64,000 nucleotides of DNA from Flavobacterium ardleyense (GCF_033547075.1 NZ_CP137891.1:2046001-2110000); one strand, 5' to 3'. Positions 53,014 through 62,543 are shown, counted from the stretch's first letter. Notes: a model not told the origin generated them from the letters alone. A program made the numbers and translations.

Positions 53014-53216
53014 ATCACCTCCGAACTTGATTGCCTGAACGACAGCGAACTTTAATTTCTCACGAGATTAAACCACTTTCGCATGCTTGAATAGTAACTG
53101 CTGCTTTAGAGAAAAATTCTTTTCCAAAAAAGAACATTTCTCCTCACAGCGGCATTCAATAAGCAGATCATCATTTTCGCTCCTCACTATATTTTCCCAC
53201 AATTAAAAACGCACAA

Positions 53217-55286
53217 ATGCATAATAAAAATATGCTAGTTGTTGCCTTCGCGCTATTTCATATAGTAGTATTTGGGCAACAGGATACTACCGCAATACAT
53301 TTAGACGCCGTGATTTTAAAAACTGTCAATCTTCAAAAATCAATTTTTAAAACGCAGGATGTTAGCGAACTAGTGCAACGCATCAATACCGGTAAAGACC
53401 TTGCACATCATTTGCAGTCATTAACTGGTGTTCAAATTAGAAAATCTGGAGCCAATGTTTCAAAACCAATAATTGATGGTCTATCAAGTAGCCGTATTGT
53501 ATATATGATAAACGGTGTAAAGTTAGAAAATCAGGATTGGGCAGATTCTCATTCGCCAGAAATAGATGCCGATTTAGCCAATATTCTAAGTGTATTGCGA
53601 GGTGCAGAGTCGGTTAAATATGGTTCTAATGCGTTAGGAGGTGTAGTTAATATCGAAACTGGTAGAATTCCAGATAATACTAGTATTAACGGGTCTGCAA
53701 CAGTTCACTATTCTCAAAACACGCGTGGAATGGGCAGTAATTTGAAGCTTCAGCAGAATTTAAATCTTATAAAAGGCTTGCGTTGGCGAATTGGAACAAA
53801 TTATACAAAACACGGCGACTATCATAATCAAGAATACAATGTTGCAAACTCTGGAACAAGTCTAAATAGTTACCAAACCGAGATAGAATATGCAGTTAAA
53901 AATGTGAAATTTAAATCCTTCTATTCTTATTACAATTCAAAGCAGGGGAATTATTTTGGAGCGCTTACTGGTAATATCGAAGAATTTGAAGAACGCATTA
54001 AACACGGTAAACCACTCGTCACTTTTCCTTACTCGTTTAATCTCCACGCACCCTATCAGGAAAGCACCCACCAGATTGCAAGTACCTCTGTGGATTGGAA
54101 ATTTGCACCACATTATTTTTTAAAATCGCACTACTCATATCAAAAAAACCAGAAGGAAGAATTTGATATAAGACGAAGTGCATTGAGTTCAGTTCCCATT
54201 CAAGATCTGACTTTAACTGCAAATCACCTTGATATAGAATTAGGTAATAAAATCAACAATCGATATTCAGCACTCGGATTTCAAATACGAAGCAAGACCA
54301 ATTACAATCAACCGGGGACGGGAGTCACTCCGAGCTTGCCGAATTATATCTATATGGAAAATTCACTTTATACCCATCACACGCTAAAACTGAAACAGTG
54401 GATGCTAAATGCGGGATTGCGTTATGATTGGGCATTTATGAACGCTAGAGGAATTAATTTCTTAGGTCAAAATTATGGAGAGAACAAAAACTTCTCAGCC
54501 TTGTCTGCCCAAGTAGCAGCCAAACGATCTACCGAAATGTGGGATTTCTATTCGTCCTTAAGTTACGGATGGCGCGTACCTGAATCGTATGAATTATATG
54601 CGAATGGCAAACAACACGGTATTCCTATTTATTATGTTGGAAATATGAATATGAGTCCAGAAAAAGGACAGAAATGGATGAATTCCATCACCTACAAAAC
54701 AACGAATACAAGTTTAGAATTTCAGGGTTTTATTAATAGGATAGAAGATTATATTTATGCTGTGCCGACTCATCAGTACAAACAACTTTTTTCAGGTCCG
54801 GCTGCCATTTTCCAGTTTAAGCAACAAGATGCGTTACTAGCAGGCATTGACATTATTCATGCTACCGATATAAATTCTAATATAAATCTGATAAACAAAT
54901 TTAGTTGGATTCAGGGACATGAAATTAGATCTAAAGCTGCTTTACCCAATATTTCTCCTATAAGAGTTCACAGCACTTTAAGCTATCAGCTACCCGTATT
55001 GGCAAATTTTCAAGACAACAGCTTTCGTCTTAGTCACGAATGGACTGCAAAGAAAAATGATTTCAATCCAGATTATGAGTTATCATCGAATACACCACCG
55101 GCCTATCATTTATTCAACTTGTCAGCCTCAACGAGCTATCCAATTGACAAAAATTCAGTACTAAAATTTACCACTAGCGTAGATAACCTATTTAATACAT
55201 TATATAAGGACTATTTGAACCTACACCGCTATTTTGTTCACGATAGAGGACGTAGTATTAATGTGAACATTCAATTTAATTTTTAA
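53217..55286 (+). CDS. TonB-dependent outer-membrane receptor, probable zinc uptake
   Basis: A 689-residue receptor: signal peptide (1-21, ending VFGQQ), a short TonB-box-like strand, a plug domain with SLTGVQIRKSGANVSKPIIDGL, IVYMINGVKLENQDW and a LRGAESVKYGSNALGGVVNI end, then a barrel of paired strands ending in INVNIQFNF with terminal Phe. It has no carboxypeptidase-like domain. Size and loops resemble ZnuD/heme-type receptors. The His-rich loops are modest. Placement between a Fur-family operator and a His-rich lipoprotein suggests uptake of zinc (or another metal). A second ATG at codon 6 is an alternative start. Confidence 0.88.
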   Translation: MHNKNMLVVAFALFHIVVFGQQDTTAIHLDAVILKTVNLQKSIFKTQDVSELVQRINTGKDLAHHLQSLTGVQIRKSGANVSKPIIDGLSSSRIVYMINGVKLENQDWADSHSPEIDADLANILSVLRGAESVKYGSNALGGVVNIETGRIPDNTSINGSATVHYSQNTRGMGSNLKLQQNLNLIKGLRWRIGTNYTKHGDYHNQEYNVANSGTSLNSYQTEIEYAVKNVKFKSFYSYYNSKQGNYFGALTGNIEEFEERIKHGKPLVTFPYSFNLHAPYQESTHQIASTSVDWKFAPHYFLKSHYSYQKNQKEEFDIRRSALSSVPIQDLTLTANHLDIELGNKINNRYSALGFQIRSKTNYNQPGTGVTPSLPNYIYMENSLYTHHTLKLKQWMLNAGLRYDWAFMNARGINFLGQNYGENKNFSALSAQVAAKRSTEMWDFYSSLSYGWRVPESYELYANGKQHGIPIYYVGNMNMSPEKGQKWMNSITYKTTNTSLEFQGFINRIEDYIYAVPTHQYKQLFSGPAAIFQFKQQDALLAGIDIIHATDINSNINLINKFSWIQGHEIRSKAALPNISPIRVHSTLSYQLPVLANFQDNSFRLSHEWTAKKNDFNPDYELSSNTPPAYHLFNLSASTSYPIDKNSVLKFTTSVDNLFNTLYKDYLNLHRYFVHDRGRSINVNIQFNF

Positions 55287-55295
55287 TTTTTTTTT

Positions 55296-56177
55296 ATGAA
55301 AACACAATTTTTTAAAACGATTGTAGTAGCATTTTCAATTATGACTATGTTAGGTTTATCGTCTTGTAGTAAGGATGACTATCTTCCAGCCACGCCCAAC
55401 GACGAATCATTGGAGCTAGGGCATGAAGAGTGGGCAAAAGTAACCTTCAGATTTCACCGAGGCCATTTGCATGGAGCTTCCTTTCATGGTAGTCCAACCA
55501 ATGAAAATGTACAGTATTTCAAAGCCGTGCAAGAGATTAATTATGAGTATGATGCGTCCGGAAATTTAATTACACCAGAAACGCCTATTCGGTTAATCAA
55601 GGGCGAAATTTATGCTTTGGAAATAACCTATTTTGGTAAAAATGGTGAGCGTATCAATTCGGAATTTACCTCCGAAATCAACGCACCTATACATCAACAT
55701 TTCTTTCTTACCAAGAATGCTAAGCAAATTAATACCGATATTGATTTTGCAAATGCTAGCACAATTCTAGACTACGTTTACCGTGATACCAATCCAGAAG
55801 ATGGAATGTACTCGACCGCCGGAGTTACATTGAGAGCAGAGAATGACCCTATTGGTCTGAAAGGCTATTTTTTTGTAAATCAATCCTATACTCAATTTGA
55901 TTTAAATGTAATTTTAGTACATATTTTAAAAGGAAATAAGTGGAATGGAAATGGAATGCCTTTCCCTTTTAACGCGCCAAGTAATGCCTTTTTAGGCACA
56001 CAAGATCTAAATATTAAAATTCCGATAAGAGTATTTGCTAACCGTCCAGGCAATGAAGATTTTGATCAGTTTATCCAAGATATTGCCGATGAGTTTAATG
56101 TTTCTTTTGACGAGGCAGAAGCAGATTGGCTCGAAGCTGTAGAAACTCCTTTCGAAAGTGGACAATATTGGATGTAA
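55296..56177 (+). CDS. His-rich lipoprotein of the metal-uptake operon
   Basis: A 293-residue lipoprotein (signal MKTQFFKTIVVAFSIMTMLGLSSC, lipid Cys24). Near the mature N-terminus is a His cluster, FRFHRGHLHGASFHG (His54, 57, 59, 64), plus His43, a likely metal-binding site. The rest is beta-rich and ends EAVETPFESGQYWM. It starts 9 bases after the receptor stop codon, so it is co-transcribed, and it could hand metal to the receptor as a surface or periplasmic lipoprotein. A terminator follows about 150 bases later. Confidence 0.8.
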   Translation: MKTQFFKTIVVAFSIMTMLGLSSCSKDDYLPATPNDESLELGHEEWAKVTFRFHRGHLHGASFHGSPTNENVQYFKAVQEINYEYDASGNLITPETPIRLIKGEIYALEITYFGKNGERINSEFTSEINAPIHQHFFLTKNAKQINTDIDFANASTILDYVYRDTNPEDGMYSTAGVTLRAENDPIGLKGYFFVNQSYTQFDLNVILVHILKGNKWNGNGMPFPFNAPSNAFLGTQDLNIKIPIRVFANRPGNEDFDQFIQDIADEFNVSFDEAEADWLEAVETPFESGQYWM

Positions 56178-56323
56178 ATTCGGTGATTGGATTTTTAAAC
56201 ATTTTTAAAATTGTCGAAATTTAATACCAATTGCAGTAAACGCTTTGTAAGCACTATGTGTACAGAGCGCGAATTCTCCACTAATCAACGACTAGTGGAA
56301 CTTTTTGAGTACTAGTTAAAATG

Positions 56324-56355
56324 ACACCCAATTTTATTAAAGTTGGGTGTTTTTT
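56324..56355 (+). terminator. Terminator after the metal-uptake operon
   Basis: ACACCCAA and TTGGGTGT form a stem around TTTTATTAAAG, followed by a T-run. Confidence 0.75.
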
Positions 56356-56542
56356 GATTTATATTAAAAGTTGGCAGATATCTTTTCGATGGTAAAGTAT
56401 GAAGTTGTTTAATTTCTGCAGTACTAGGACAAAGTGTGAGCATTAAACAGACTTTGAAAATTCCAATTTGCATATTTTTCTAAAGTAAAATTTTGCCTTT
56501 ATTAGAACCAAGATAATTCTAGAATTATAAATTTTTTAAAAT

Positions 56543-56573
56543 TTGAGAATACTACTCACAGTTTGTATTTTTG
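56543..56573 (+). promoter_or_regulatory. Promoter of the TrmH-like gene, probably leaderless
   Basis: TTG (56543-56545), 20 bases, TATTTTTG (56566-56573), then CCAG and the ATG at 56578. Since transcription starts about 5-7 bases after the box, the mRNA should begin at or near the A of the start codon. Confidence 0.55.
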
Positions 56574-56577
56574 CCAG

Positions 56578-57036
56578 ATGATTGACAATTTTACCACTGA
56601 ATTTTTTGGCATCGGCATATTAAACGGAAAGACACCCGAAAATCTTGGTGTTTTGTGGCGTTCTGCGCAAAACCTCGGCGCAAGTTATATCTTTACAATC
56701 GGAAATCGCTATGCCAAACAAGCTTGCGATACCCACAATGCCGTAAAATCAATGCCTTATTTTCACTACGAAAATTTTGATGATTTCTACAAAAACCTAC
56801 CAAAAGGAGCGCGATTAGTAGGAGTTGAGCTGGATGAAAGAGCCGAAGATTTGGAAACTTTTGAGCACCCACGGCGCTGTGTATATTTACTTGGAGCCGA
56901 AGATAATGGCCTTTCGAATCAAGCAATCGAAAAGTGCCATTTTCTAGTAAAATTCAAGTCAGAAAAAAGTTTAAACGTTTCGGTTGCGGGGAGCATTGTA
57001 CTTTATGACCGAGGAATCGGGAAGCCTAGATCCTAA
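56578..57036 (+). CDS. TrmH/SpoU-family RNA methyltransferase
   Basis: A 152-residue SPOUT methyltransferase of minimal length. It has the conserved motif 1 ENLGVLWRSAQNLGASYIF (Asn and Arg catalytic), motif 2 YLLGAEDNGLSN and motif 3 KSLNVSVAGSIVLYDRG, which form the SAM-binding knot. It should put a 2'-O-methyl on a tRNA or rRNA ribose; which one cannot be told. The ATG at 56578 is chosen because the promoter box ends only 4 bases before it; the longer frame has no better start. Confidence 0.88.
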   Translation: MIDNFTTEFFGIGILNGKTPENLGVLWRSAQNLGASYIFTIGNRYAKQACDTHNAVKSMPYFHYENFDDFYKNLPKGARLVGVELDERAEDLETFEHPRRCVYLLGAEDNGLSNQAIEKCHFLVKFKSEKSLNVSVAGSIVLYDRGIGKPRS

Positions 57037-57440
57037 AAACACTGCATTAGTGCTTGTTCTTTCTTTCGAATTTCAAATGAACAGATTTTCGAAAGTGTTT
57101 TGTGAAAATTAATTATTCTAATTGATGGAAGTAATGGTGATTCTATAATCCATATTTTGAGTCGATTTACTTAATTTCAACCTTGAGGCATTATTGAAAT
57201 CTAGTAAACTAATGTCGTTAGGTAAGTAAATACCGCGCATGTTATAGGTTCAAAATAAATTTTAACAAAGCCTCTAAACACAGTTTTAATCAACGCAGAA
57301 AACGATTTGCATTGTAGTGTTATATTATTTCGAGCCAAAAAACTAAGAGTTTAGAACTGTTTTCACAATTAGTCAATAACTAAGACTTCCCTTGTTTTTC
57401 CATCCACCAACAAACTCACAATACGTCTTATAATTTTGTT

Positions 57441-57448
57441 TACCTTTG
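57441..57448 (+). promoter_or_regulatory. -7 box upstream of the cobalamin riboswitch
   Basis: TACCTTTG is an exact match to TAnnTTTG and lies about 11 bases before the aptamer. No clear TTG at -33. Confidence 0.5.
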
Positions 57449-57458
57449 CGGCAAATTA

Positions 57459-57640
57459 AGGTTGTTGTATTAATTATCTAATACTGCATTAAAAGGGAAT
57501 TTGGTTTAAAACCAAAGCTGTTCCCGCAACTGTAAGCTATCATGCTTGTTGTTATCTACAAACCACTGTTTGAAAAATCGGTATTGCCGAGAAGTAGAAT
57601 GGGAAGGTAAACAACAAGACGCAAGCCAGGAGACCTGCCT
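57459..57640 (+). promoter_or_regulatory. Cobalamin (B12) riboswitch
   Basis: The aptamer has the conserved order: AAAAGGGAATTTGGT...ACCAAAGCTGTTCCCGCAACTGTAAG (57490-57537), a CCACTGTTT segment, GGTATTGCCGAGAAGTAGAATGGGAAGG, and the B12 box AAGCCAGGAGACCTGCC (57623-57639). In Bacteroidetes it usually lowers expression of cobalamin uptake genes when B12 is present. No T-run terminator follows; a GAATCTT...AAGATTC hairpin (57662-57683) lies before the first downstream ATG. Confidence 0.93.
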
Positions 57641-57689
57641 TATGTTTTCAAATTAATACTTGAATCTTCGGGAAAAAGATTCGGAAATT

Positions 57690-57812
57690 ATGAAATTGTA
57701 TTCCGTATATATCAGATCATTTTCCGTTGTCCTCGCATTAGTATGCGCGGTGTTTTTCTGTGAAATTCAAGTAGAAGTCCTTGCAAATATTTTCAAATCT
57801 TTTAATATTTAA
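57690..57812 (+). CDS. Possible 40-aa membrane peptide in the B12 leader
   Basis: An intact short frame with ATG at 57690 and TAA at 57810. The product has a basic start (MKLYSVYIRSF) and a hydrophobic centre (SVVLALVCAVFFC), like a small membrane peptide. It stands between the riboswitch and the beta-propeller gene, 11 bases before the latter. It could be a leader peptide, a small inner-membrane part of the uptake system, or chance. Confidence 0.35.
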   Translation: MKLYSVYIRSFSVVLALVCAVFFCEIQVEVLANIFKSFNI

Positions 57813-57823
57813 TTTTTTCTACA

Positions 57824-59125
57824 ATGAAGAACATTACTACTCGTGCAACAATTTTGTGCATTATCTTATTTCTTTTTCAGTTTTACAACGCATCGGCGCA
57901 ATATACTGACGGCGTTTTTGTACTTAACGAAGGGGGTGCAGGAAGCGGAAATGCTTCGGTGTCTTTCATATCAAATTCGGCAGTGACCAATAATATTTTT
58001 GGAATTCAGAATCCTGGAATTCCTAGTCTTGGCGATACCGCTCAAAGCATCAGCTTTAACGGAGATTATGCTTATATAATTCTGAACATCTCGAATACTG
58101 TCAAGGTTGTCAATCGCAATACATTTGCTTATGTAGCTACAATTAGTACTGGAATTAATAATCCTCGCTATATGGCTTTTGCAAATGGAAAAGGATATGT
58201 GACCAATTGGGGCGATGGCACCGCAACTTCGGGTGATTATATCGCGGTGATTGATTTAGATACAAACACGGTCGAAAGCAGCATCGCCATGAGCAGCGGG
58301 GTAGAGCGTATTATTTTGGTAAACGAAAAACTTTACGTAGCGCACCAAGGTGGTTTTGGTGTTGGCAACAGCATTTCGGTAATAGATCCCTTAACCGATC
58401 AAGTACAACAGACTATTGAAGTGGGCGATGTGCCGAATTCACTTTTGGTAAAAGACGGATTTCTTTATGTATTATGTGGTGGTACTCCATCGTGGTACCC
58501 AATACCAACTGACGGTAAATTGGTAAAAATTGATTTGGCTACCAATACGATTGTTACAACTTTGGATTTTCCGAACATGCATCCAAACAATTTGGAAATT
58601 AACACAGCAGCAACAGACTTTTTCTATACAATAGACGAGAATGTTTTTACAATTCCAGTAGATGCGACTACACTTCCAACGTTGCCATTATGCTCACTTT
58701 CGGCACAAGGTGTTTACGGAATTTATGGAATGGATCTAATTGACGACAAACTTTATGTAGCCGATGCGGGCAATTATGCTTCACCTGGAACAGTATATAT
58801 CTTTGAAACATCTGGACTCTTGCTAGAAAACTTTACAGTTGGGGTGATTCCAAATAGTTTTTACAAAGCAGTTGAAGTATTGTCAAATCCTACAAATTCG
58901 CTTGCCGCTACAGTTAGCTTGTACCCAAATCCAGCTTCAGATATTTTCTATATCAACAATGGCGAGAACGCTTCTATTAAGATTTATGATAATGCAGGAA
59001 GAATGGTAAAAGAAGCAAATTACAATGCAGCAGGAATTTCGATTTCTAATTTATCTGCGGGTGTTTATTTTGTAGAAATTAGCAAGCAAGCTGACAAATC
59101 AGTACAACGTTTAATTGTCAACTAA
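57824..59125 (+). CDS. YncE-like beta-propeller surface protein (BtuG-like), T9SS-exported
   Basis: A 433-residue protein: signal peptide (1-26, ending NASAQ), then about seven repeats of the YVTN/YncE type (for example GDYIAVIDLDTNTVES and NSISVIDPLTDQVQQTIEVGDVPNSLLV), and a T9SS sorting domain (SLYPNPASDIFYI...GVYFVEI..., about 365-433). In Bacteroides, the beta-propeller lipoprotein BtuG binds B12 on the cell surface for BtuB. Riboswitch control and the propeller fold point to the same role here, with T9SS anchoring instead of a lipid. No BtuB gene follows in the window. The stop overlaps the next start (TAATG). Confidence 0.8.
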   Translation: MKNITTRATILCIILFLFQFYNASAQYTDGVFVLNEGGAGSGNASVSFISNSAVTNNIFGIQNPGIPSLGDTAQSISFNGDYAYIILNISNTVKVVNRNTFAYVATISTGINNPRYMAFANGKGYVTNWGDGTATSGDYIAVIDLDTNTVESSIAMSSGVERIILVNEKLYVAHQGGFGVGNSISVIDPLTDQVQQTIEVGDVPNSLLVKDGFLYVLCGGTPSWYPIPTDGKLVKIDLATNTIVTTLDFPNMHPNNLEINTAATDFFYTIDENVFTIPVDATTLPTLPLCSLSAQGVYGIYGMDLIDDKLYVADAGNYASPGTVYIFETSGLLLENFTVGVIPNSFYKAVEVLSNPTNSLAATVSLYPNPASDIFYINNGENASIKIYDNAGRMVKEANYNAAGISISNLSAGVYFVEISKQADKSVQRLIVN

Positions 59126-60102
59126 TGAATTTCAATTTTTGTTATAATCTAATTATTCTACTGCCTTTTGGCGTATTTGCGCAAAGCTATGCGCCGGCGG
59201 CAGGAGTAGCGGGATCTACAGCAATTCATAAAAATAGCCCACTGTTTGTGCAGTGGGCTTCTGGAATTACGGTCAGTCGTGGATTTATAAATATTTCAAA
59301 TCCTAGTGCAACCTATGGCGGGACAAATTATGCGAGTTTCGGATTAGATAGCGATGCGCTTGGATTTCCTTCGGGTGCGGTGGTAAGTTTAGGTGATGCC
59401 GGATCTGCTGTTTTAACTTTCGATAATCCAATTGTCAATGGCGAAGGTTTTGATTTTGCCATCTTCGAAAATGGCTCGAGCAATTATCTAGAACTTGCTT
59501 TTGTAGAGGTTAGTTCTGACGGAATTAATTTTTTTAGGTTTCCTAATCATAGCCAAACGCAAACGGAAATACAACTAACGACTTTTGAAAGTCCTGAGCC
59601 TACTTTTATTAATAATCTGGCTGGAAAATATACCTCAGAATACGGAACGCCCTTTGATATTTCGGAACTTGCCGACCATGATTTGTTGGATAAGAATAAC
59701 ATTCAATATGTAAAAATTATTGATGTTGTGGGTTCAATAAATCCCGATTTTGCTAGCTATGATAGTTTTGGAAACAAAGTTAATGAGTCATTTCCAACGC
59801 CTTTTAACGCTGGAGGTTTTGATTTGCAGGGAGTGGGCGTTATAAGTAGTAATCTTGATGTGGATGGCTTTCGCCAAAATACCAATTGCACAATTTACCC
59901 AAATCCAACTAATGATCAATTTAGCATCAGCAATGCCGAGGAGGCAGCAGTTTCTATTTATAATCTAAATGGAGTTATGCTTTATTCGACAAATTTGTAT
60001 CAGAATCAAAATGTTTCTGTTGGCCACCTGCCTAGTGGAATTTATTTGGTTAAAATCTTTTTGAATTCGGAAATAAAAAATTTGAAGTTAATAAAGCAGT
60101 AA
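59125..60102 (+). CDS. Second T9SS surface protein of the B12 operon
   Basis: A 325-residue protein with a signal peptide (1-19, ending FGVFAQ) and a T9SS C-terminal domain (TIYPNPTNDQFSI...GIYLVKI). The middle is beta-rich with SFGLDSDALGFPSGAVVSLGDAGSAVLTFDNPIVNGEGFDFAIFENG, a jelly-roll-like pattern seen in other secreted proteins next to YncE-like genes. Its start overlaps the previous stop by one base, so translation is coupled. It is probably a partner in cobalamin capture (compare BtuH), by context only. Confidence 0.78.
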   Translation: MNFNFCYNLIILLPFGVFAQSYAPAAGVAGSTAIHKNSPLFVQWASGITVSRGFINISNPSATYGGTNYASFGLDSDALGFPSGAVVSLGDAGSAVLTFDNPIVNGEGFDFAIFENGSSNYLELAFVEVSSDGINFFRFPNHSQTQTEIQLTTFESPEPTFINNLAGKYTSEYGTPFDISELADHDLLDKNNIQYVKIIDVVGSINPDFASYDSFGNKVNESFPTPFNAGGFDLQGVGVISSNLDVDGFRQNTNCTIYPNPTNDQFSISNAEEAAVSIYNLNGVMLYSTNLYQNQNVSVGHLPSGIYLVKIFLNSEIKNLKLIKQ

Positions 60103-60537
60103 TTTTCAAACTTCAGAAGAAATACTTCCTTTCAAAATTTTATAAGCCTATCCCGGTTGATAATTTTGCCGAAAGGCTGACAAAACCTCGTCAATTAAAT
60201 AGTACCTTTATTATATTATAATTATACCTTGATATAATGCTATTAATATTAGAGACGTTTAAAAAAATGAATACTTCCTTAGAAATTTAATGAAATTAAA
60301 GCCAAATGATGTCTTTTTTATTTCTATAAATCTAAAAATTGGAATCATCGCTTTTTACAACATGCCTCTAAATAAATCGAGTTTTTTTTATTTATAGACA
60401 TAGTGATACTTGTAATTCAACTAATCAACTAATTGAAATTTAGTTACATAATTTCATAATTATATAATCTTAAATTTTATAATGGTTATAATTTTAAGTT
60501 GGTAATTGCTTTGATTATCACAACTAAATTTCAAACA
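60103..60537. other. AT-rich intergenic region
   Basis: About 435 bases with no protein-like frame, RNA signature or strong terminator. Nothing of note. Confidence 0.5.
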
Positions 60538-61215
60538 ATGAAAATTTTAGCAACTTATATCGGAATATTTTTGCTGTTCTGTTCTTGTTCGGTGACAAAT
60601 CAGGATATTCCAGAAGCAGCCCTGAGGAAACGAAGTGTAAATATTCTTATCTTGGGAAATTCAGTATTGTGGCATCCTGCAAGCGAATCTCTTGGCTGGT
60701 ATGGCGACTGGGGGATGGCTGCAAGCTCAGCCGAAAACGATTTTTTACACCTTTACAGTTCAATATTAAAGAGCGATCCTAGACTTTCGAATGTGCAAAT
60801 TACTGCTCGAAACATTTCCACTTGGGAAAATACGATGCAGTTGGACCAAAATTTAGTTCAAGAATTAACCGAAAATTATTTTGATATCATCATCATAAGA
60901 CTAGGGGAGAATGTATCTAATACTAGCAATTACACTGCTCAATTGCAGTCATTGATAGATAATTTTAGACTTAGAAATACTGAAGTTATAATTACGGGAA
61001 CTATTTGGAAAAATAACCTTGTCGAAAGCACTCATAAAAATCTTGCTGCAAAGGAAAATTACAAGTACGTGTCTTTCAATAGTTTCCGATCAAGTTCGCG
61101 AAATTTTTCTTTTGGCAAATTTGCTAATTCTGCCGTAGCTGCTCACCCTTCAGATCAAGGGATGAATGAAATTGCAACTTTACTTGCGCAGGCAACTTTT
61201 GAACTTATAAAATAA
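60538..61215 (+). CDS. SGNH/GDSL-type hydrolase lipoprotein
   Basis: A 225-residue lipoprotein from the ATG at 60538 (MKILATYIGIFLLFCSC; lipid Cys15 or 17). Block I is ILILGNSVLWHP, with Ser42 as nucleophile and GNS in place of GDS; block III is RLGENV; block V is AAHPSDQGM (the Asp/His region). SGNH enzymes remove acyl groups from sugars or lipids. The exact substrate is unknown. An upstream in-frame ATG would add 13 residues ahead of the lipoprotein signal, so it was not used. Confidence 0.82.
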   Translation: MKILATYIGIFLLFCSCSVTNQDIPEAALRKRSVNILILGNSVLWHPASESLGWYGDWGMAASSAENDFLHLYSSILKSDPRLSNVQITARNISTWENTMQLDQNLVQELTENYFDIIIIRLGENVSNTSNYTAQLQSLIDNFRLRNTEVIITGTIWKNNLVESTHKNLAAKENYKYVSFNSFRSSSRNFSFGKFANSAVAAHPSDQGMNEIATLLAQATFELIK

Positions 61216-61331
61216 AAACTTGTCTTTTTGCAAATAGCCTTATTTAAAATTGAATATTATTTAAGTAAGTATTTGGTAACTAATTGCTTATAAATCGGAA
61301 AATTAGAATAATTATTTTATCGAATTAACAA

Positions 61332-61691
61332 ATGACATATTCAAACCAAGAAGTAGCCGAACTTTTCTCAATGGGAAAATTTGATGAGGTAATAAAGTAT
61401 TTCAATGACACTATAGTTTGGGAGCTTATTGGTGAATCTACTTTTGAAGGTATTGATGCAGTAGTAGAAAACTGCAAATTAGTAGCAGAATATTTTAAAT
61501 CGGTAGAAACAGATTTTCGCACTAATGATATTTTCGTATCAGACAATAAAGTAATAGTGATTGGATCGGCAGAATTTAGACAAAACGGAAAAGTTATAGA
61601 TATTATCTCCGCCTGCGATATTTATGTATTCAATTCAGATATCGAAATAGAAAAAATATCATCTTACTGTATTTCGAACAAAACGAATTGA
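61332..61691 (+). CDS. SnoaL/NTF2-like small protein
   Basis: A 119-residue cytosolic protein with the cone-shaped NTF2-like pattern: helices (VAELFSMGKFDEVIKYFND), then TIVWELIGES and a beta sheet (VIVIGSAEFRQNGKVIDIISACDIYVFN). Such proteins are found as small hydrolases, isomerases or ligand binders. No catalytic residue is clear. Confidence 0.7.
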   Translation: MTYSNQEVAELFSMGKFDEVIKYFNDTIVWELIGESTFEGIDAVVENCKLVAEYFKSVETDFRTNDIFVSDNKVIVIGSAEFRQNGKVIDIISACDIYVFNSDIEIEKISSYCISNKTN

Positions 61692-61849
61692 TTAATAAGG
61701 CTTAAAACTCGATTTCAGTAGTGAGAGAAATTAATATTTCCATAGTAGATAATGATGCTAAATTTATAATTATGCATTAATTTTGATTTGATAATTATCG
61801 CTGAAAGTATTTCCTATTTTAATTAAAAATCAACCAATACTACTTTTTT

Positions 61850-62314
61850 ATGGACAACCACAAAGAACAACATTCCGATTCAGATAATATGAACGAACTT
61901 ACGCCAAAAGTTACGGGAATTGGTGGAATTTTCTTCTTTACAGAGAATCCGCAAAAAACAAGAGAGTGGTACGCCGAAAATTTGGGAATTGAAGTAAATG
62001 AATGGGGCTCGAGTTTCGAGTTTAGAAATGCCAACCGCCCACAAGAAATCAATTACTTACAATGGAGCCCCTTTAAAAATGGAAGTGAGTATTTTGATCC
62101 TTCCAAAAAGGAATTTATGATTAATTATAGAGTTCAAAATATAGAAGGATTGGTTTCAAAATTAGAAAGCAACGGCGTTACCATTGTTGATAAAATCGAA
62201 ACTTTCGAATACGGGAAGTTTGTTCATATCATGGACGAAGATGGAAACAAATTAGAGCTTTGGGAGCCTATAGATAGCGTTTTTACCGAAATGGGAGGAG
62301 AGAGCACTAAATAA
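61850..62314 (+). CDS. VOC-family (glyoxalase/bleomycin-resistance-like) protein
   Basis: A 154-residue vicinal-oxygen-chelate fold protein: GIGGIFFFTENPQKTREWYAENLGI opens the beta-alpha-beta-beta-beta unit, and the second unit carries VHIMDEDGNKLELWEPID, where the Glu of LELWEP is the usual metal ligand. The typical first-strand His is not obvious (IFFFTEN), so metal binding may differ. Substrate unknown. Confidence 0.82.
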   Translation: MDNHKEQHSDSDNMNELTPKVTGIGGIFFFTENPQKTREWYAENLGIEVNEWGSSFEFRNANRPQEINYLQWSPFKNGSEYFDPSKKEFMINYRVQNIEGLVSKLESNGVTIVDKIETFEYGKFVHIMDEDGNKLELWEPIDSVFTEMGGESTK

Positions 62315-62543
62315 GATTTCGTGCTAGTATTTGTAAATTTGTGCTTTACTATGAAGTATCGGCATTTATAAAGTCGAACATCAAAAGCTATTTTTTTAGA
62401 AATAAATTTCAGTAGCGGATTACTGAAGTTTACATGATTTTTCCGAAAGAAAATTAAATTTAGAAGCATTACTACCGTTAGTTTCAATGTAAAGATTAGA
62501 ACTTCAGAATGGCTGAAATTACTCTATAAAAATCACTGCATAA

